A program made the translations under genes and the position numbers. A stretch of 64,000 bases of DNA from Tellurirhabdus bombi (GTDB lineage: Bacteria; Bacteroidota; Bacteroidia; Cytophagales; Spirosomataceae). Location: contig NZ_CP090557.1 in the NCBI RefSeq assembly GCF_021484805.1, positions 1,290,501 to 1,354,500 of the forward strand. Direction: 5' to 3'. Below, piece by piece: positions 1-9,577 of the stretch. The first letter of the stretch is position 1, and every line of letters starts with the position of its first letter. Below the pieces are notes generated by a model, which saw only the letters and a program-made list of their open reading frames with translations, was not told the DNA's origin and made no database searches.

Positions 1-2
1 GT

Positions 3-782
3 AAAAAGGTCTTACTCGAATCCTGCATATCCATTGGCGCTTCCCGAGTTGGTATTTATTCGAGCCAGTCAAAACAGGTGATACTGCGCAAATGCCGCGT
101 AACGCACAACGTGATCGGCCTGCAAATCGAAAATTCGCTACTGGTCGATGTTTACGAAAATGAAATTTACGAGAATACTGCTGGTATTTTGGTTGCTGAA
201 AGGCCCAATCTGGCGCAGAGAAAGGGCGGTAACATTCGTATTTTTAACAACCGGATATTAAACAATAATTACCCTAATTTCTCCCGAAAACGAAACGCCG
301 CCAGAAAGATTCCAGCCGGGCTTGGCATTGCCCTGATTGCCGCGACCAAAGTAGATGTTTTTAGCAACGAAATTCGGCATAACAACAGCATTGGAACAGG
401 CATTTTCAGTTATCACCTTATCGATGATTCCGTGAAAGATCGTACCTACGATCCTTATTCAACCGATATTTCCATCCACGACAATGTATATGAGCGCGCT
501 CCCGTTCCTTTCCAGGGAAAGGGCAAGCTTGGTCGCGTTATCCGCTCAAAATTTCGATTTGGCAAAAAAATGCCGGATATTATTTTCGATGGCAACGTAA
601 AGGCGTCGGCTCAATCGGAGGCAGAATTAAAAATCTGTATCCGAAACAACCAGAACGCCTCTTTTGCGAACCTGGACGCGGCCAATGATTTTCGGGATGT
701 CTCGCAGGATTTGGGTCCCTATGATTGTGGGCTTCCTCCTTTGGACGAAGTACTTGTAAAAACATTCACCGATAAACAATAG
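3..782 (+). CDS. Right-handed parallel beta-helix repeat protein (5' partial)
   Basis: The frame is open from the first bases of the window, and the residues before the GTG at 78 continue the same repeat pattern, so the gene starts upstream and 78 is not its start. The visible part carries irregular repeats of about 22 residues with alternating short hydrophobic strands and Asn/Gly turns, such as NVIGLQIENS, ENTAGILVAE and NNSIGTGIFS. This is the pattern of pectate-lyase-like or NosD-like parallel beta-helices. The last 80 or so residues lose the repeat and hold two cysteines. Beta-helix proteins of this kind are usually exported and bind or process polysaccharide, but the N-terminus is missing and I see no catalytic signature. 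The exact function is unknown. Confidence 0.75.
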   Translation, partial: KKVLLESCISIGASRVGIYSSQSKQVILRKCRVTHNVIGLQIENSLLVDVYENEIYENTAGILVAERPNLAQRKGGNIRIFNNRILNNNYPNFSRKRNAARKIPAGLGIALIAATKVDVFSNEIRHNNSIGTGIFSYHLIDDSVKDRTYDPYSTDISIHDNVYERAPVPFQGKGKLGRVIRSKFRFGKKMPDIIFDGNVKASAQSEAELKICIRNNQNASFANLDAANDFRDVSQDLGPYDCGLPPLDEVLVKTFTDKQ

Positions 783-987
783 ATCGCGCGCTTTGGAACG
801 CGGATTAAGGTGCTATTGTTTATAGAGTAAGTAGAAATAATCCCTTTATTTTCAGCTAAATTTAGGGGACCTGGCGCTAAAACCAGACAAAAGTTGTCTC
901 TTATAGCGTAAGTTTCTAAATTGCTCGTTAGCTGCAAGGAACGTTTTCCACAACCATCTGACCACCATTGATAAAATACCGTAACGG

Positions 988-1467
988 ATGATTTCCAAAA
1001 AAGCCAAATACGCCATTAAAGCCCTTAAGGTTCTAACCGAAGAATATGGTAAAGGCCCCGTTCTGATTTCTTATATTTCTGCAAAAGAGAAGATTCCGAA
1101 GAAATTTCTGGAAGCCATCCTGCTCGAACTTCGTAACCAGGGAATTCTGCAAAGTCAGAAAGGAAAAGGCGGTGGCTACCTGCTCCGTGTTGATCCTGAG
1201 CGCGTTAATTTGGCCCAGGTGTTGCGGGTTATTGATGGTCCTATTGCCCCTACACCCTGCGTATCCAAAAATTTCTACGTTCGTTGTGACGACTGCACCG
1301 ATGAAGTAACCTGCGCTATTCGCCCCATTATGGAACAGGTACGTGATGCTAACCTGGCCGTTTACGAAAGAACGACCTTGAAACAGTTTGCCCTGAAAGT
1401 AGAAAGCCCGGCTGAACCAATGGCTCAACCGGACTCCAATATACCTTCGTCAATAATATCAGCTTAG
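988..1467 (+). CDS. Rrf2 family transcriptional regulator
   Basis: A 159-residue protein with an N-terminal winged helix (residues 1-80) typical of Rrf2 regulators. It includes the KGKGGGYLL wing at about 58-66 and the following VNLAQVLRVIDGP segment. Cysteines at 91, 100, 103 and 109 fall where IscR-type members carry their Fe-S cluster ligands, so a redox or iron-sulfur sensing role is possible. Four cysteines with this spacing do not match IscR exactly. The Pro/Ser-rich tail of about 20 residues is probably disordered. No cys or isc genes lie next to it. Its stop codon overlaps that of the convergent DUF4301 gene by 4 bp. Confidence 0.88.
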   Translation: MISKKAKYAIKALKVLTEEYGKGPVLISYISAKEKIPKKFLEAILLELRNQGILQSQKGKGGGYLLRVDPERVNLAQVLRVIDGPIAPTPCVSKNFYVRCDDCTDEVTCAIRPIMEQVRDANLAVYERTTLKQFALKVESPAEPMAQPDSNIPSSIISA

Positions 1468-2957
1468 TCTACTACAGGCTGGTGCTCTTTCCGCAACAGA
1501 TCGTTAACCGTTTTAACCGGATTAAACGTCAGGAGTGGAACTTCAACAAAGACCGTATTCCAGTCGGCCATGGCGCCGTTCCAAAGCCCGGGTAACTCCT
1601 GGGCTTTCAATTCTTTACCGTCTTTCGATTTAGAGGTAATAAAGCCTGTCAGCGGATCCCGGTAGGTCGGCAGGTTGTATTTTTCCCCATGCCGATTTTT
1701 CAGGGCACAGACCAGATCCACCGGATTGAAGTGTGTTGCCTGCTCAAAAATCTGCTTTTGCTCGGCATTGTCCAGGTTAATCTGCGCTGATTCAACCACT
1801 TGCAGCGATACGGACCCATCGGCATTTTTTGCCCAGAATGGCCCGCCACCCGGTTCTCCAACGTTTTTCACCATTCCGCACACCCGCACCGGACGATCCA
1901 GCTTTTGCTGATAATAAGCCAGTTTGTCTTCATTCGACCAATTGCCGAAGCCATCGGGAGGCAGAATGCTAAGCGTATTCCGCAGAAAATCATCTACTTC
2001 CGCTAAATACCCGTCACTTACATGCGCCGTTTGAAGCAGCTCCTGGAAGCGGAAAATCTGCTTCTGAACATCCAGCAACACGGCGCCAATTACCTTCTTA
2101 TATGTAAACGTAGCTTCTTTCAGCGCATCCGGCACCACATTATCAATGTTCTTGATAAAAACGACATCGGCATCAATGTCATTCAGGTTTTCGATCAGCG
2201 CACCGTGACCCGCCGGGCGAAACAGCAGCGACCCATCAGCGTTGCGGAAAGGCGTGTTATCTGGATTTACTGAAATCGTATCGGTGGCTTTTTTCTGCTC
2301 CGAGAAGGTGATATCGAACTGGACGCCGAGTTTTTCTTCGTAGACGGGTTTTACACGCTCAATCAAATCTTCAAACCGACTGCGGTGCTCCGGCGAGACG
2401 GTAAAATGAATCCGAACCTGTCCATTGGAGTTGGCATAATTAGCGCCTTCGACCAGGTGCTCCTCAACCGGCGTACGGGGTCCGTCGGGGTACTGATGGA
2501 ACAAGAGCAAACCCTTGGGCAGGTTCCCATAATCCAGCCCTTCGTCTGTAAGTAAGATGGACAGGATTGTTTTCTCGTCGAGGTTTTCCGGCGCACCCAA
2601 TGCGTCATAAAAAGCGAAGTTTTTGATCCGCGCAAAAAACTCATCCACCGACTTATCACTCTTGCCACCGAGCGCGGCAAAAAGAGATTTGAACATGCGG
2701 GTAGCGGCTCCAGAAGCGGGTACAAACTTCAACAACGAAAGCGAATCTGCTTGCTGGTCGAAGCGAGCCACGAAGTCCTGCGCCTGCTGCTCGTCTACTC
2801 GGATAATTCCATCGCCCACGGTAGCAGCCTTAATAACCGCTAAATACGGGAAACCGTCAATAAAATGCTGAATCTGGCTATCAATTAACTCCAGGGTTGC
2901 GCCCTGCGCGAGAATTTGTGATTCGTCAATTTCTGAATATTGCATAAGGGTTTTCAT
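1464..2957 (-). CDS. DUF4301 family protein
   Basis: A 497-residue soluble protein without signal peptide or membrane segment. It has the glycine-rich phosphate-loop-like motif VPASGAATRMFK at residues 79-90 and a later FRPAGHGALIENL segment. Both are typical of the DUF4301 family of Bacteroidota, which resembles sugar-nucleotide transferases in these motifs. The biochemical role of the family is not established as far as I know. An alternative start is Met5. The gene is monocistronic in appearance and converges on the Rrf2 gene. Confidence 0.8.
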   Translation of the reverse strand: MKTLMQYSEIDESQILAQGATLELIDSQIQHFIDGFPYLAVIKAATVGDGIIRVDEQQAQDFVARFDQQADSLSLLKFVPASGAATRMFKSLFAALGGKSDKSVDEFFARIKNFAFYDALGAPENLDEKTILSILLTDEGLDYGNLPKGLLLFHQYPDGPRTPVEEHLVEGANYANSNGQVRIHFTVSPEHRSRFEDLIERVKPVYEEKLGVQFDITFSEQKKATDTISVNPDNTPFRNADGSLLFRPAGHGALIENLNDIDADVVFIKNIDNVVPDALKEATFTYKKVIGAVLLDVQKQIFRFQELLQTAHVSDGYLAEVDDFLRNTLSILPPDGFGNWSNEDKLAYYQQKLDRPVRVCGMVKNVGEPGGGPFWAKNADGSVSLQVVESAQINLDNAEQKQIFEQATHFNPVDLVCALKNRHGEKYNLPTYRDPLTGFITSKSKDGKELKAQELPGLWNGAMADWNTVFVEVPLLTFNPVKTVNDLLRKEHQPVVD

Positions 2958-3106
2958 GCATTGGTAGATGGCGGCAAATAAGGGAATTTATAGCTTTCAA
3001 TCAAGCCGCTGCCTCTTTATAAGGGCCACAGGATGGATGTTCCTAAAAGACCCTAATTTTACAGTAACTTTCCTGCCAGTATGAGCTAGTTGTTTGCCGA
3101 GTCCGT

Positions 3107-4141
3107 ATGTATTTCTTGATTAGATTCCTTTTTATTTTGGGTTGCGCTATTCTTTGCGCAACCTGTCAATCGCCTCAACCGCCCAAGCAACTCTCGCCTG
3201 CTTTTTATTATTGGCAAACAACTTTCAACCCCGGAAACGTTGAGAAAACGCGCCTTCAGCAACTAGGCATTCGTAAATTGTATGTCCGCTTTTTCGACGT
3301 TGACTGGAATATGCAGGCCCGCCAGCCCGCTCCGACGGCGGCCATCCAGTTTAAACAACAACCTACTGGCTTTCAAATTATTCCAGTAGTTTTCATCACA
3401 AATCGAACCCTGCAAGAATTAGCCCCTGCTTCGATTCCGGCGTTGGCTCGCAACATTGCCCAGAAGATCAACCAGATTAGTCGCCAGCATGGAATTCAGC
3501 CCGTAGAAATTCAGTTGGATTGCGACTGGAGTGGCAGCACCCGCGAACGGTATTTTGCGCTTTTAACGGAGCTAAAAAAGGAATTTACCGTACCCTTGTC
3601 AGCCACCATCCGGCTTCATCAGATCAAATACGCCGACCGAACGGGTATTCCGCCCGTGGCTCGCGGCATGCTGATGTTTTATAACATGGCCGACTGGAAG
3701 CGCCTCGAAACCCGAAATTCCATTTATGATCTGGAAGTAGCCCGCCGTTATACGGATTATCTGGAAAATTACTCGCTTCCGCTGGACGTGGTGATGCCCT
3801 TGTTTCGCTGGACGGTGGTGTACCGCAATGGCCGTTTTTTAACCTTACTGAATCAGGTTTCTCAACAGGAATTGGCAAGTCGTTCGTTTTTGAAGCGCCA
3901 AAGCGACAGTACCCGCTTCGTAGCCCAGCGCGATACCACCGCTTTTGGTCTTTCTATCCGCCAAAATGACCTGTTTCGGGCGGAAGCCTGTCCGCCAACT
4001 AAATTGCTGGCCGGGAAACAGCTGTTACTCGACAAGATTCGGACCGAAAAACTTACTTTTGCGCTCTACCACCTGGATTCGACACTATTGACTGTTTATG
4101 ATAATGGCTTTCTTAAAACGCTTCTCCGGCCAACTCCGTAA
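3107..4141 (+). CDS. Hypothetical secreted protein, probable lipoprotein
   Basis: A 344-residue protein that starts with a strongly hydrophobic signal (residues 1-16) followed by Cys17 and Cys20 in LCATCQSP. This suggests a lipoprotein, although the lipobox is not canonical. The mature part has alternating hydrophobic strands and amphipathic helices, with motifs such as LYVRFFDVDWN, IQLDCDWSGSTRERYFALL and RGMLMFYNM. These could form a TIM-barrel-like fold, perhaps related to glycoside hydrolases, but I cannot assign a family. The downstream TPR lipoprotein gene overlaps its 3' end by about 40 bp, so the two are very likely cotranscribed and translationally coupled. Confidence 0.7.
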   Translation: MYFLIRFLFILGCAILCATCQSPQPPKQLSPAFYYWQTTFNPGNVEKTRLQQLGIRKLYVRFFDVDWNMQARQPAPTAAIQFKQQPTGFQIIPVVFITNRTLQELAPASIPALARNIAQKINQISRQHGIQPVEIQLDCDWSGSTRERYFALLTELKKEFTVPLSATIRLHQIKYADRTGIPPVARGMLMFYNMADWKRLETRNSIYDLEVARRYTDYLENYSLPLDVVMPLFRWTVVYRNGRFLTLLNQVSQQELASRSFLKRQSDSTRFVAQRDTTAFGLSIRQNDLFRAEACPPTKLLAGKQLLLDKIRTEKLTFALYHLDSTLLTVYDNGFLKTLLRPTP

Positions 4142-6530
4142 AAGCATCCTTCCCCTGGCTATTCTGATTGGCTTTGCCTGCGGACCAGGACCTTCGGATA
4201 TCAATGAATTCATGAGTTACTTTCTGCCCGAAAGCAGCGATGTTCGACCCCAGGATCGGATTTATGCCTACACACCGCAGTTGTATGACTATGAGGCCGA
4301 GATGTACCAGGCGGGAAAAGATTCGGTGGTCATTGATGATAACGTGCGCGCCTGGATGGATTATAGCCGGGGTAAATTGTCGGCTAAGGCCGTTTACGAA
4401 GGTATGTATGGCAGTTCACCAAATACCGAATGGGCTAATTACCTGGAAACCAATAACCTGCCAGCATCGACGTACATGCAGCTTGCCTACGCGGCCAACG
4501 CGGCTTCGGCGGGCGGGGATATGTGGAATCCTAAACCTGCTGATACAACTCGACTAACCCTGTTACTGGAACAGGCACAGGAAGGTTTTAAAACGGCTTC
4601 GGATGGCTTCCTGAAGGAACGATACGCTTTTCAGGCTGTCAAACTTGCCGATCAGATCGGCCAATCGGAGCAAAGTCGGACGCTCTACGATCAGTTGGTG
4701 AAGCCGCTAACTAACAAGACATTCATTAGCGATTGGGCGTTGTGCCGACACGCGGGAGCTACGCTTGCGCTGGGAGATACCGCCCAGGCCATTTACGAAT
4801 TTGCGCAGGTGTTTGACCGCTGCCCCTCCCGACGGAAAGAAGCCGAAGCTAGTCTACGCATTCATGGCATCCGGTTCCGGGAAGAGGCATTGCGCTTCGC
4901 CAAAAATGACCACGAAAAAGCGGCCGTCTACGCCCTTTGCGCCATCCAGCCCAAACAGGACGCGCTCCCTTACATAAAAGAAGTCGTTAAACTTGATCCT
5001 AAAAATCCGCTTATCGGGTTGATGCTGGCGCGGGAAATCAACCGCAACGAATTTTACTTTTTTCAGAAACACAATCCTATTTACGCCTACGACGAAAAAT
5101 CACGCGCTGATTCCGTGGCGTTTGGTGAACGGCAACAAAACGCCACTTCTTATTTTGAGCAGCTAAAAAGCTTTGCCTTCGAAGCTGCCGAAAACAAAGA
5201 CCTGGGCCAGCCAGCTTACTATTTAACGGCGGCGGCCTACCTCGAATACCTGGGCAAGGACTACGATGCGGCTAAAAAAACGCTGGAAAAAGCCAGCCAG
5301 CAACCCGCCACCAACCCCGCTCTGGGGCAACAGATTGCCCTTCAGCAAATGTTGCTGTTGGCGGCGGAAACCGAAGCGATTACGCCTGAGGTCGAAAATC
5401 AGCTGATTGGTTACCTAGAGCGTTTTGGTAAGTCCGTCAATTTTCGGCTGAATAATGCGTTTGTTAAAGCTTGTCAGCAGTTTGCAGAACGGTATCGGGC
5501 CACGCTCACCGAAAAAAGTAGTGGTTGGTTATCGTCGTGTAGTCGTTCGAAAGACAACGCCAATCTCGACGCCAACACGGCGAAAGCGTTCCTGCTTCAG
5601 ATGCTGACGACCTCGCAGCTTACGAACGAAAAGGCTTATTTCATCAATTCCACGGATCAACTTGATCAGGAAGACACCACCTCATCGGCTACCGCGCAGA
5701 AACTGGTAGCATTTGCCACGCAGCAGAGCCCCACGGCTTTTGACACCCGTTTGCTAAAACTGACGGGCTTTAACAACGACTATTTTTACGCGCTTCTGGG
5801 CCGCCGACTTATGGCTGAACACCAGTACGCGCAGGCAGGAGAAGCGTTTGCCAAGGTTAGCCCATCCGTTTGGCAGGAAGAGGCTTTTCGGGAGTATTTT
5901 ACGCGTAATCCCTTCACCGTAAAAATGCCCGGCGAAAACCGCACGAATACGCACACGCCCGTCACTTTTGCCCAGCGCATGGCCGAGTTGCAAACGCAAG
6001 CGAAAAACGCTTCGGGCAACCAAGCGGCAGAATTGTATTATCAGCTTGGCTGCGGAGCCTATAACCTGAGCTGGCATGGCAACGCCTGGCTGCTGGTACG
6101 CCGCTACCGAAGCAGCATCGAGCCGAGCGCTTATAAATACGCTCCTTATCGCCAGACAATTAACGAACAAGGACTGGAGCAGATGGCCAACGATACCTAC
6201 TATACAACCGCTCCGGCCAGAGCCTTTTTTGAACAGGCAGCCAAAGCGGCCCAAGATCCTAACTTGGCTGCGAAAGCGATGTACATGGCGGCCCGTTGCG
6301 AAGAAAACGCTTTTCTGACCCGCAAGGCCGTCGAGGAGGCTAAACGAGGCTATGAGGGCGATCCGAATCCGTTTAAAGAAAGCATGCGAAACCTGCGAAA
6401 AACAGAGTACGCCACTGTTTTTGAGCAGTATAAAAAGCAATACGCGGAAAGCACTTTCAACCGGGAAATGATTCGGGAATGCGCTTTGTACTCGGCGTTT
6501 CTGGCCGGAAAAACCGCCGAAAGAGACTAA
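4104..6530 (+). CDS. Large TPR-like repeat lipoprotein of unknown function
   Basis: About 808 residues, or 810 if the ATG at 4098 is used. The N-terminal signal ends in IGFACGPGP, a plausible lipobox with Cys near 26-28, followed by an acidic spacer. The mature protein is almost entirely alpha-helical and rich in Ala, Gln and aromatic residues. It has degenerate TPR-like helix pairs, for example around DAAKKTLEKASQ and YAQAGEAFAKVS, and also around PNLAAKAMYMAARCEENAF. It probably acts as a scaffold at the outer membrane. The 5' end overlaps the preceding lipoprotein gene, and the two proteins may work together. No enzymatic motif is visible. Confidence 0.75.
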   Translation: MAFLKRFSGQLRKSILPLAILIGFACGPGPSDINEFMSYFLPESSDVRPQDRIYAYTPQLYDYEAEMYQAGKDSVVIDDNVRAWMDYSRGKLSAKAVYEGMYGSSPNTEWANYLETNNLPASTYMQLAYAANAASAGGDMWNPKPADTTRLTLLLEQAQEGFKTASDGFLKERYAFQAVKLADQIGQSEQSRTLYDQLVKPLTNKTFISDWALCRHAGATLALGDTAQAIYEFAQVFDRCPSRRKEAEASLRIHGIRFREEALRFAKNDHEKAAVYALCAIQPKQDALPYIKEVVKLDPKNPLIGLMLAREINRNEFYFFQKHNPIYAYDEKSRADSVAFGERQQNATSYFEQLKSFAFEAAENKDLGQPAYYLTAAAYLEYLGKDYDAAKKTLEKASQQPATNPALGQQIALQQMLLLAAETEAITPEVENQLIGYLERFGKSVNFRLNNAFVKACQQFAERYRATLTEKSSGWLSSCSRSKDNANLDANTAKAFLLQMLTTSQLTNEKAYFINSTDQLDQEDTTSSATAQKLVAFATQQSPTAFDTRLLKLTGFNNDYFYALLGRRLMAEHQYAQAGEAFAKVSPSVWQEEAFREYFTRNPFTVKMPGENRTNTHTPVTFAQRMAELQTQAKNASGNQAAELYYQLGCGAYNLSWHGNAWLLVRRYRSSIEPSAYKYAPYRQTINEQGLEQMANDTYYTTAPARAFFEQAAKAAQDPNLAAKAMYMAARCEENAFLTRKAVEEAKRGYEGDPNPFKESMRNLRKTEYATVFEQYKKQYAESTFNREMIRECALYSAFLAGKTAERD

Positions 6531-6588
6531 TTCGAGGCCGCCCAGTACTGTTTTTGGATTGTCGTTCGCAGAGGACATTCCACTTGCT

Positions 6589-6596
6589 TACCTTTG
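6589..6596 (+). promoter_or_regulatory. Bacteroidota-type -7 element upstream of purK
   Basis: TACCTTTG matches TAnnTTTG, the -7 consensus of the Bacteroidota primary sigma factor. It lies 18 bp before the purK ATG, giving a very short leader. No clear TTTG at the expected -33 distance is seen, so confidence is moderate. Confidence 0.45.
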
Positions 6597-6613
6597 TACC
6601 GAAGCCATTACTT

Positions 6614-7762
6614 ATGTCAACTTTCAATCCCAACATTCGAATCGGTATCCTTGGTGGCGGCCAACTTGGTCTGATGCTCCTGCAAGCCTCCATCGACTGG
6701 AACCTGACGATTCATATCATCGACCCGGATGCCGAAGCACCCTGCCGGCACCTGGCAACCTCTTTCACGCAAGGCTCCCTGACGGATTACGATACGGTTT
6801 ATCAATTTGGTCAACAAGTCGATGTCCTGACCATTGAGATTGAGCGGGTCAACGTGGAAGCGCTCGAAGCCCTCGAAAAGGAAGGCAAACGCATTTATCC
6901 GCAGCCGTCCGTTATCCGAACCATTCAGGATAAGCGCCTGCAAAAACAGTTTTACCGCGCCCACAACATTCCAACGGCTGATTTTATTCTGACCGAGAAC
7001 CGCGCCGATGTCCAGACTATTGCAGACGATTTTTTGCCTGCTTTTCATAAGCTAGGTCGTGACGGGTACGACGGTCGCGGTGTTCAGCGCATTGCCTCAT
7101 CTGCCGATACCGGCAAGGCCTTCGATGCTCCCGGCGTTCTGGAACAAGCCGTTGATTTTGAGAAAGAACTCGCCGTGATTGTGGCCCGGAATGAACAGGG
7201 TGAGCTGGCTACTTTCCCAACTGTCGAGATGGTTTTTCATCCTGAACACAATCTGGTGGAATACCTCTTTGCTCCGGCGGAAATTTCCCCGGCCATCGAT
7301 CAGCAGGCGCAGGCCATTGCTCGCCAAACAACCGAAGCTTTTGGCATTGTTGGTTTGCTGGCCGTCGAATTATTTCTGACGAAAAACGGAGAGATTCTCG
7401 TTAATGAAGTAGCGCCCCGCCCGCACAACAGCGGTCACCACACCATTCGGGCGAATGTTACGTCGCAGTTTGAGCAGCATTGGCGGGCCATTTTAGGGCT
7501 TCCGCTGGGCGATACTACGGCGCTAACCACAGCAGCCATGCTTAATCTGCTCGGCGAACCCGGCCACAGCGGTCCGGCGCAGTATGAGGGAATGGAAACG
7601 TTGCTGAGCCTGCCGGGTGTCTTTCCGTTCCTATACGGTAAAAAAATCACCCGCCCGTTTCGCAAAATGGGGCATATTACCGTTATTGGTTCAGATTTAA
7701 CAGAAATTCAGGCGAAAGCCGAAACCATAAAGAAAAGTATTAAAGTTTGCAGTCGGCAGTAA
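6614..7762 (+). CDS. purK: 5-(carboxyamino)imidazole ribonucleotide synthase
   Basis: PurK performs the ATP-dependent carboxylation of aminoimidazole ribonucleotide with bicarbonate in de novo purine synthesis. The 382-residue product fits the family length. It starts with the nucleotide-binding [14 protein letters not shown] segment and continues with an ATP-grasp domain, including the glycine-rich [11 protein letters not shown] loop and the metal-binding [13 protein letters not shown] motif. The ATG at 6614 is preferred over upstream in-frame starts because homology begins there and a -7 element sits just before it. purE follows at once, giving the usual purK-purE unit. Confidence 0.96.
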   Translation: MSTFNPNIRIGILGGGQLGLMLLQASIDWNLTIHIIDPDAEAPCRHLATSFTQGSLTDYDTVYQFGQQVDVLTIEIERVNVEALEALEKEGKRIYPQPSVIRTIQDKRLQKQFYRAHNIPTADFILTENRADVQTIADDFLPAFHKLGRDGYDGRGVQRIASSADTGKAFDAPGVLEQAVDFEKELAVIVARNEQGELATFPTVEMVFHPEHNLVEYLFAPAEISPAIDQQAQAIARQTTEAFGIVGLLAVELFLTKNGEILVNEVAPRPHNSGHHTIRANVTSQFEQHWRAILGLPLGDTTALTTAAMLNLLGEPGHSGPAQYEGMETLLSLPGVFPFLYGKKITRPFRKMGHITVIGSDLTEIQAKAETIKKSIKVCSRQ

Positions 7763-7812
7763 TTGATGAACAGCGTCTAAAACCTGCAAACCGCAAACGG
7801 TATACATCGCGT

Positions 7813-8298
7813 ATGATTGGTATTATTATGGGCAGCAGCTCCGACTTGAAGGTTATGCAAGAAGCTGCCGACGTTTTAGCAGAATTGGGCGTTTCGTACG
7901 AAATCGACGTTGTGTCGGCTCACCGGACGCCCGAAAAGATGGTTGAATACGGTAAAACGGCCCGCCAACGGGGCCTAAAAGCCATTATTGCTGGCGCGGG
8001 TGGGGCGGCTCACCTGCCGGGGATGGTCGCCTCGCTGACTACCTTGCCCGTTATTGGCGTGCCGGTTAAATCCAGCAATTCCATTGACGGATGGGACTCG
8101 GTGCTGTCTATTCTGCAAATGCCGTCGGGTGTTCCCGTAGCAACGGTAGCGCTGAACGGAGCGAAAAACGCGGGTATTCTGGCGGCACAAATCGTTGGCA
8201 CTTACGATGAAGCAGTAGCCGAAAAGCTGCATACTTACAAAGAGGCGCTGAAAGCCAAAGTAGAAGAAATGAGTCAGGAAGTGAAAGCGAATCAATAA
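7813..8298 (+). CDS. purE: N5-carboxyaminoimidazole ribonucleotide mutase
   Basis: PurE rearranges N5-CAIR, the product of PurK, to CAIR. The 161-residue product matches class I PurE in length. It shows the phosphate-binding [10 protein letters not shown] motif at the N-terminus, the SAHRTPE motif with the catalytic histidine, and the conserved [11 protein letters not shown] and PVIGVPV segments. The ATG at 7813 is chosen because [11 protein letters not shown] is the family N-terminus. The longer frame from 7747 overlaps purK and adds unconserved residues. It is only 50 bp from purK and 1 bp from the LysM gene, so the three probably form an operon. Confidence 0.96.
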   Translation: MIGIIMGSSSDLKVMQEAADVLAELGVSYEIDVVSAHRTPEKMVEYGKTARQRGLKAIIAGAGGAAHLPGMVASLTTLPVIGVPVKSSNSIDGWDSVLSILQMPSGVPVATVALNGAKNAGILAAQIVGTYDEAVAEKLHTYKEALKAKVEEMSQEVKANQ

Positions 8299-8299
8299 A

Positions 8300-9061
8300 A
8301 TGGAATCCGAAACCTCAAAGCGTAATTCTCATCCTACCGAAAGTTCAAGCTTACCAACCATCACGCTGGCTGTTTTGCTGCTGACAATCGTTGCCCTGCT
8401 TTATATTGGCTACGAGTACATTGCTGACAACACCAGTGGGCATGAAGAGCTAACGAACGTTGCGCTGGACACGACCTCGCAAAATTCGGCTCCCATCTCG
8501 ACGGAACCCGAACTGGTGGCACCCATTGAGATCGATACGTCAAGCCGCAACGCTCCGGTTGACCTGTCTCAGGCAGAACCTCCCGTTGAAGAAACGGTGA
8601 CTACACCGGCCAGCAAGCCCCAAACAGAATCGGCTTCCGCAGAGAAGAAAGCAGAAACCCGGACAGAGGCTCCTAAAAAGGGAGAGAAACCAAAAGAGGA
8701 AAAGCCCAAAGAAGTAAAACCCGAACCAACCAAAGTGGTCATTCCGGCGGGTGGCTCGTCGCACACGCATACGGTGAAGCCGGGCGAAACGATTTACAGC
8801 ATTGCCACGAAATACAACATGAGCATCGGCACGCTTAAATCACTGAACCCTGACCTTCAGGACAATGCCGTGAAAGCGGATGTTACCAAGCTCAAAGTTA
8901 AAGTTCGGGCGGTGCATACCGTCGGACCGGGCGATATTTTGCGGGTGGTGGCGGCCAAATACGGCGTTTCCTTAGAGGCGCTGATGAAAGCAAACGGCAA
9001 AACGCAAAACGTCGCTAGTCGTGGCGAACGATTAATTATTCCCTATCCTGATAAACAGTAG
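8300..9061 (+). CDS. LysM domain membrane-anchored protein
   Basis: A 253-residue protein with a single transmembrane segment at about residues 20-42 and then a long Pro/Glu/Lys/Thr-rich linker (about 55-150). Two LysM domains follow at the C-terminus (about 157-202 and 204-250), recognisable from HTVKPGETIYSIATKYN and the diverged HTVGPGDILRVVAAKYG. LysM domains bind GlcNAc-containing glycans, here presumably peptidoglycan, with the protein held in the inner membrane and the domains in the periplasm. It starts 1 bp after purE, so it is probably cotranscribed with purine genes, although no functional link is obvious. Confidence 0.88.
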   Translation: MESETSKRNSHPTESSSLPTITLAVLLLTIVALLYIGYEYIADNTSGHEELTNVALDTTSQNSAPISTEPELVAPIEIDTSSRNAPVDLSQAEPPVEETVTTPASKPQTESASAEKKAETRTEAPKKGEKPKEEKPKEVKPEPTKVVIPAGGSSHTHTVKPGETIYSIATKYNMSIGTLKSLNPDLQDNAVKADVTKLKVKVRAVHTVGPGDILRVVAAKYGVSLEALMKANGKTQNVASRGERLIIPYPDKQ

Positions 9062-9115
9062 CCATCGCTACTTGTCAGTTCAGCGAATCACCTTAACGCA
9101 TCAATCTTTTTTACC

Positions 9116-9508
9116 ATGAAAATTCTTTTTACAAGCCTGCTCTTTTTTGCGCTGACCCTAAGCGGTGCGGTAGCCCAATCGACCAAAAAAATGAATAAAC
9201 CAGTTTTGCAGCACGTTGTCCTGTTCAAATTCAAACCAGAGGCGACGAAAGAGAAAGTAGACGAGATCATTGCGGCTTTTAATGCGCTGCCGTCTAAAAT
9301 AAAAGAAATCAAGGGCTTCCAGTGGGGAACGAACAACAGCCCGGAAGGACATGACAAGGGGTTGACGCACGCCTTTATTTTGACCTTCGACAATGAAAAA
9401 GACCGCGATGCGTACCTGCCTCATCCGGCACACAAGGAATTTGGCTCCATCGTTGGCCCGTGGCTGGCCGATGTGACGGTGCTTGATTTTGTGAATCAGG
9501 CTAAATAA
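9116..9508 (+). CDS. Secreted Dabb (stress-responsive A/B barrel) family protein
   Basis: A 130-residue protein with a signal peptide (residues 1-20, ending in GAVAQS) and a Dabb domain of about 95 residues that starts at LQHVVLFKFKPEA. Typical features are the VVLFKFK first strand and the later THAFILTFDNEKDRDAYLPHPAHKEF segment. Dabb proteins form dimeric ferredoxin-like barrels; most are cytoplasmic and of unknown activity, while exported versions are common in Bacteroidota. A strong bidirectional hairpin follows. Confidence 0.88.
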   Translation: MKILFTSLLFFALTLSGAVAQSTKKMNKPVLQHVVLFKFKPEATKEKVDEIIAAFNALPSKIKEIKGFQWGTNNSPEGHDKGLTHAFILTFDNEKDRDAYLPHPAHKEFGSIVGPWLADVTVLDFVNQAK

Positions 9509-9515
9509 AACAGAA

Positions 9516-9562
9516 AACCAGCCGAGTGATAATATCCAGGTATTATCGCCTCGGCTGGTTCA
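9516..9562. terminator. Bidirectional intrinsic terminator
   Basis: A long inverted repeat, with AACCAGCCGAG and GATAATA paired to TATTATC and CTCGGCTGGTT, sits between the convergent Dabb and YcxB-like genes. A-rich and T-rich flanks allow it to work in both directions. Confidence 0.85.
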
Positions 9563-9577
9563 ACTCTTCTGCATAAA

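Noticed and set aside
78-80. GTG as the start of the first gene
   Set aside because: The frame is open to the window edge and the upstream residues continue the beta-helix repeat, so the true start lies outside the window.
5754-6578. 274-codon antisense frame inside the TPR lipoprotein gene
   Set aside because: Lies opposite a well-supported gene; composition rich in Arg, Phe and Cys is typical of shadow frames.
6479-6613. Extended purK start at 6479
   Set aside because: Would overlap the TPR lipoprotein gene and lie upstream of the -7 element; family homology starts at 6614.
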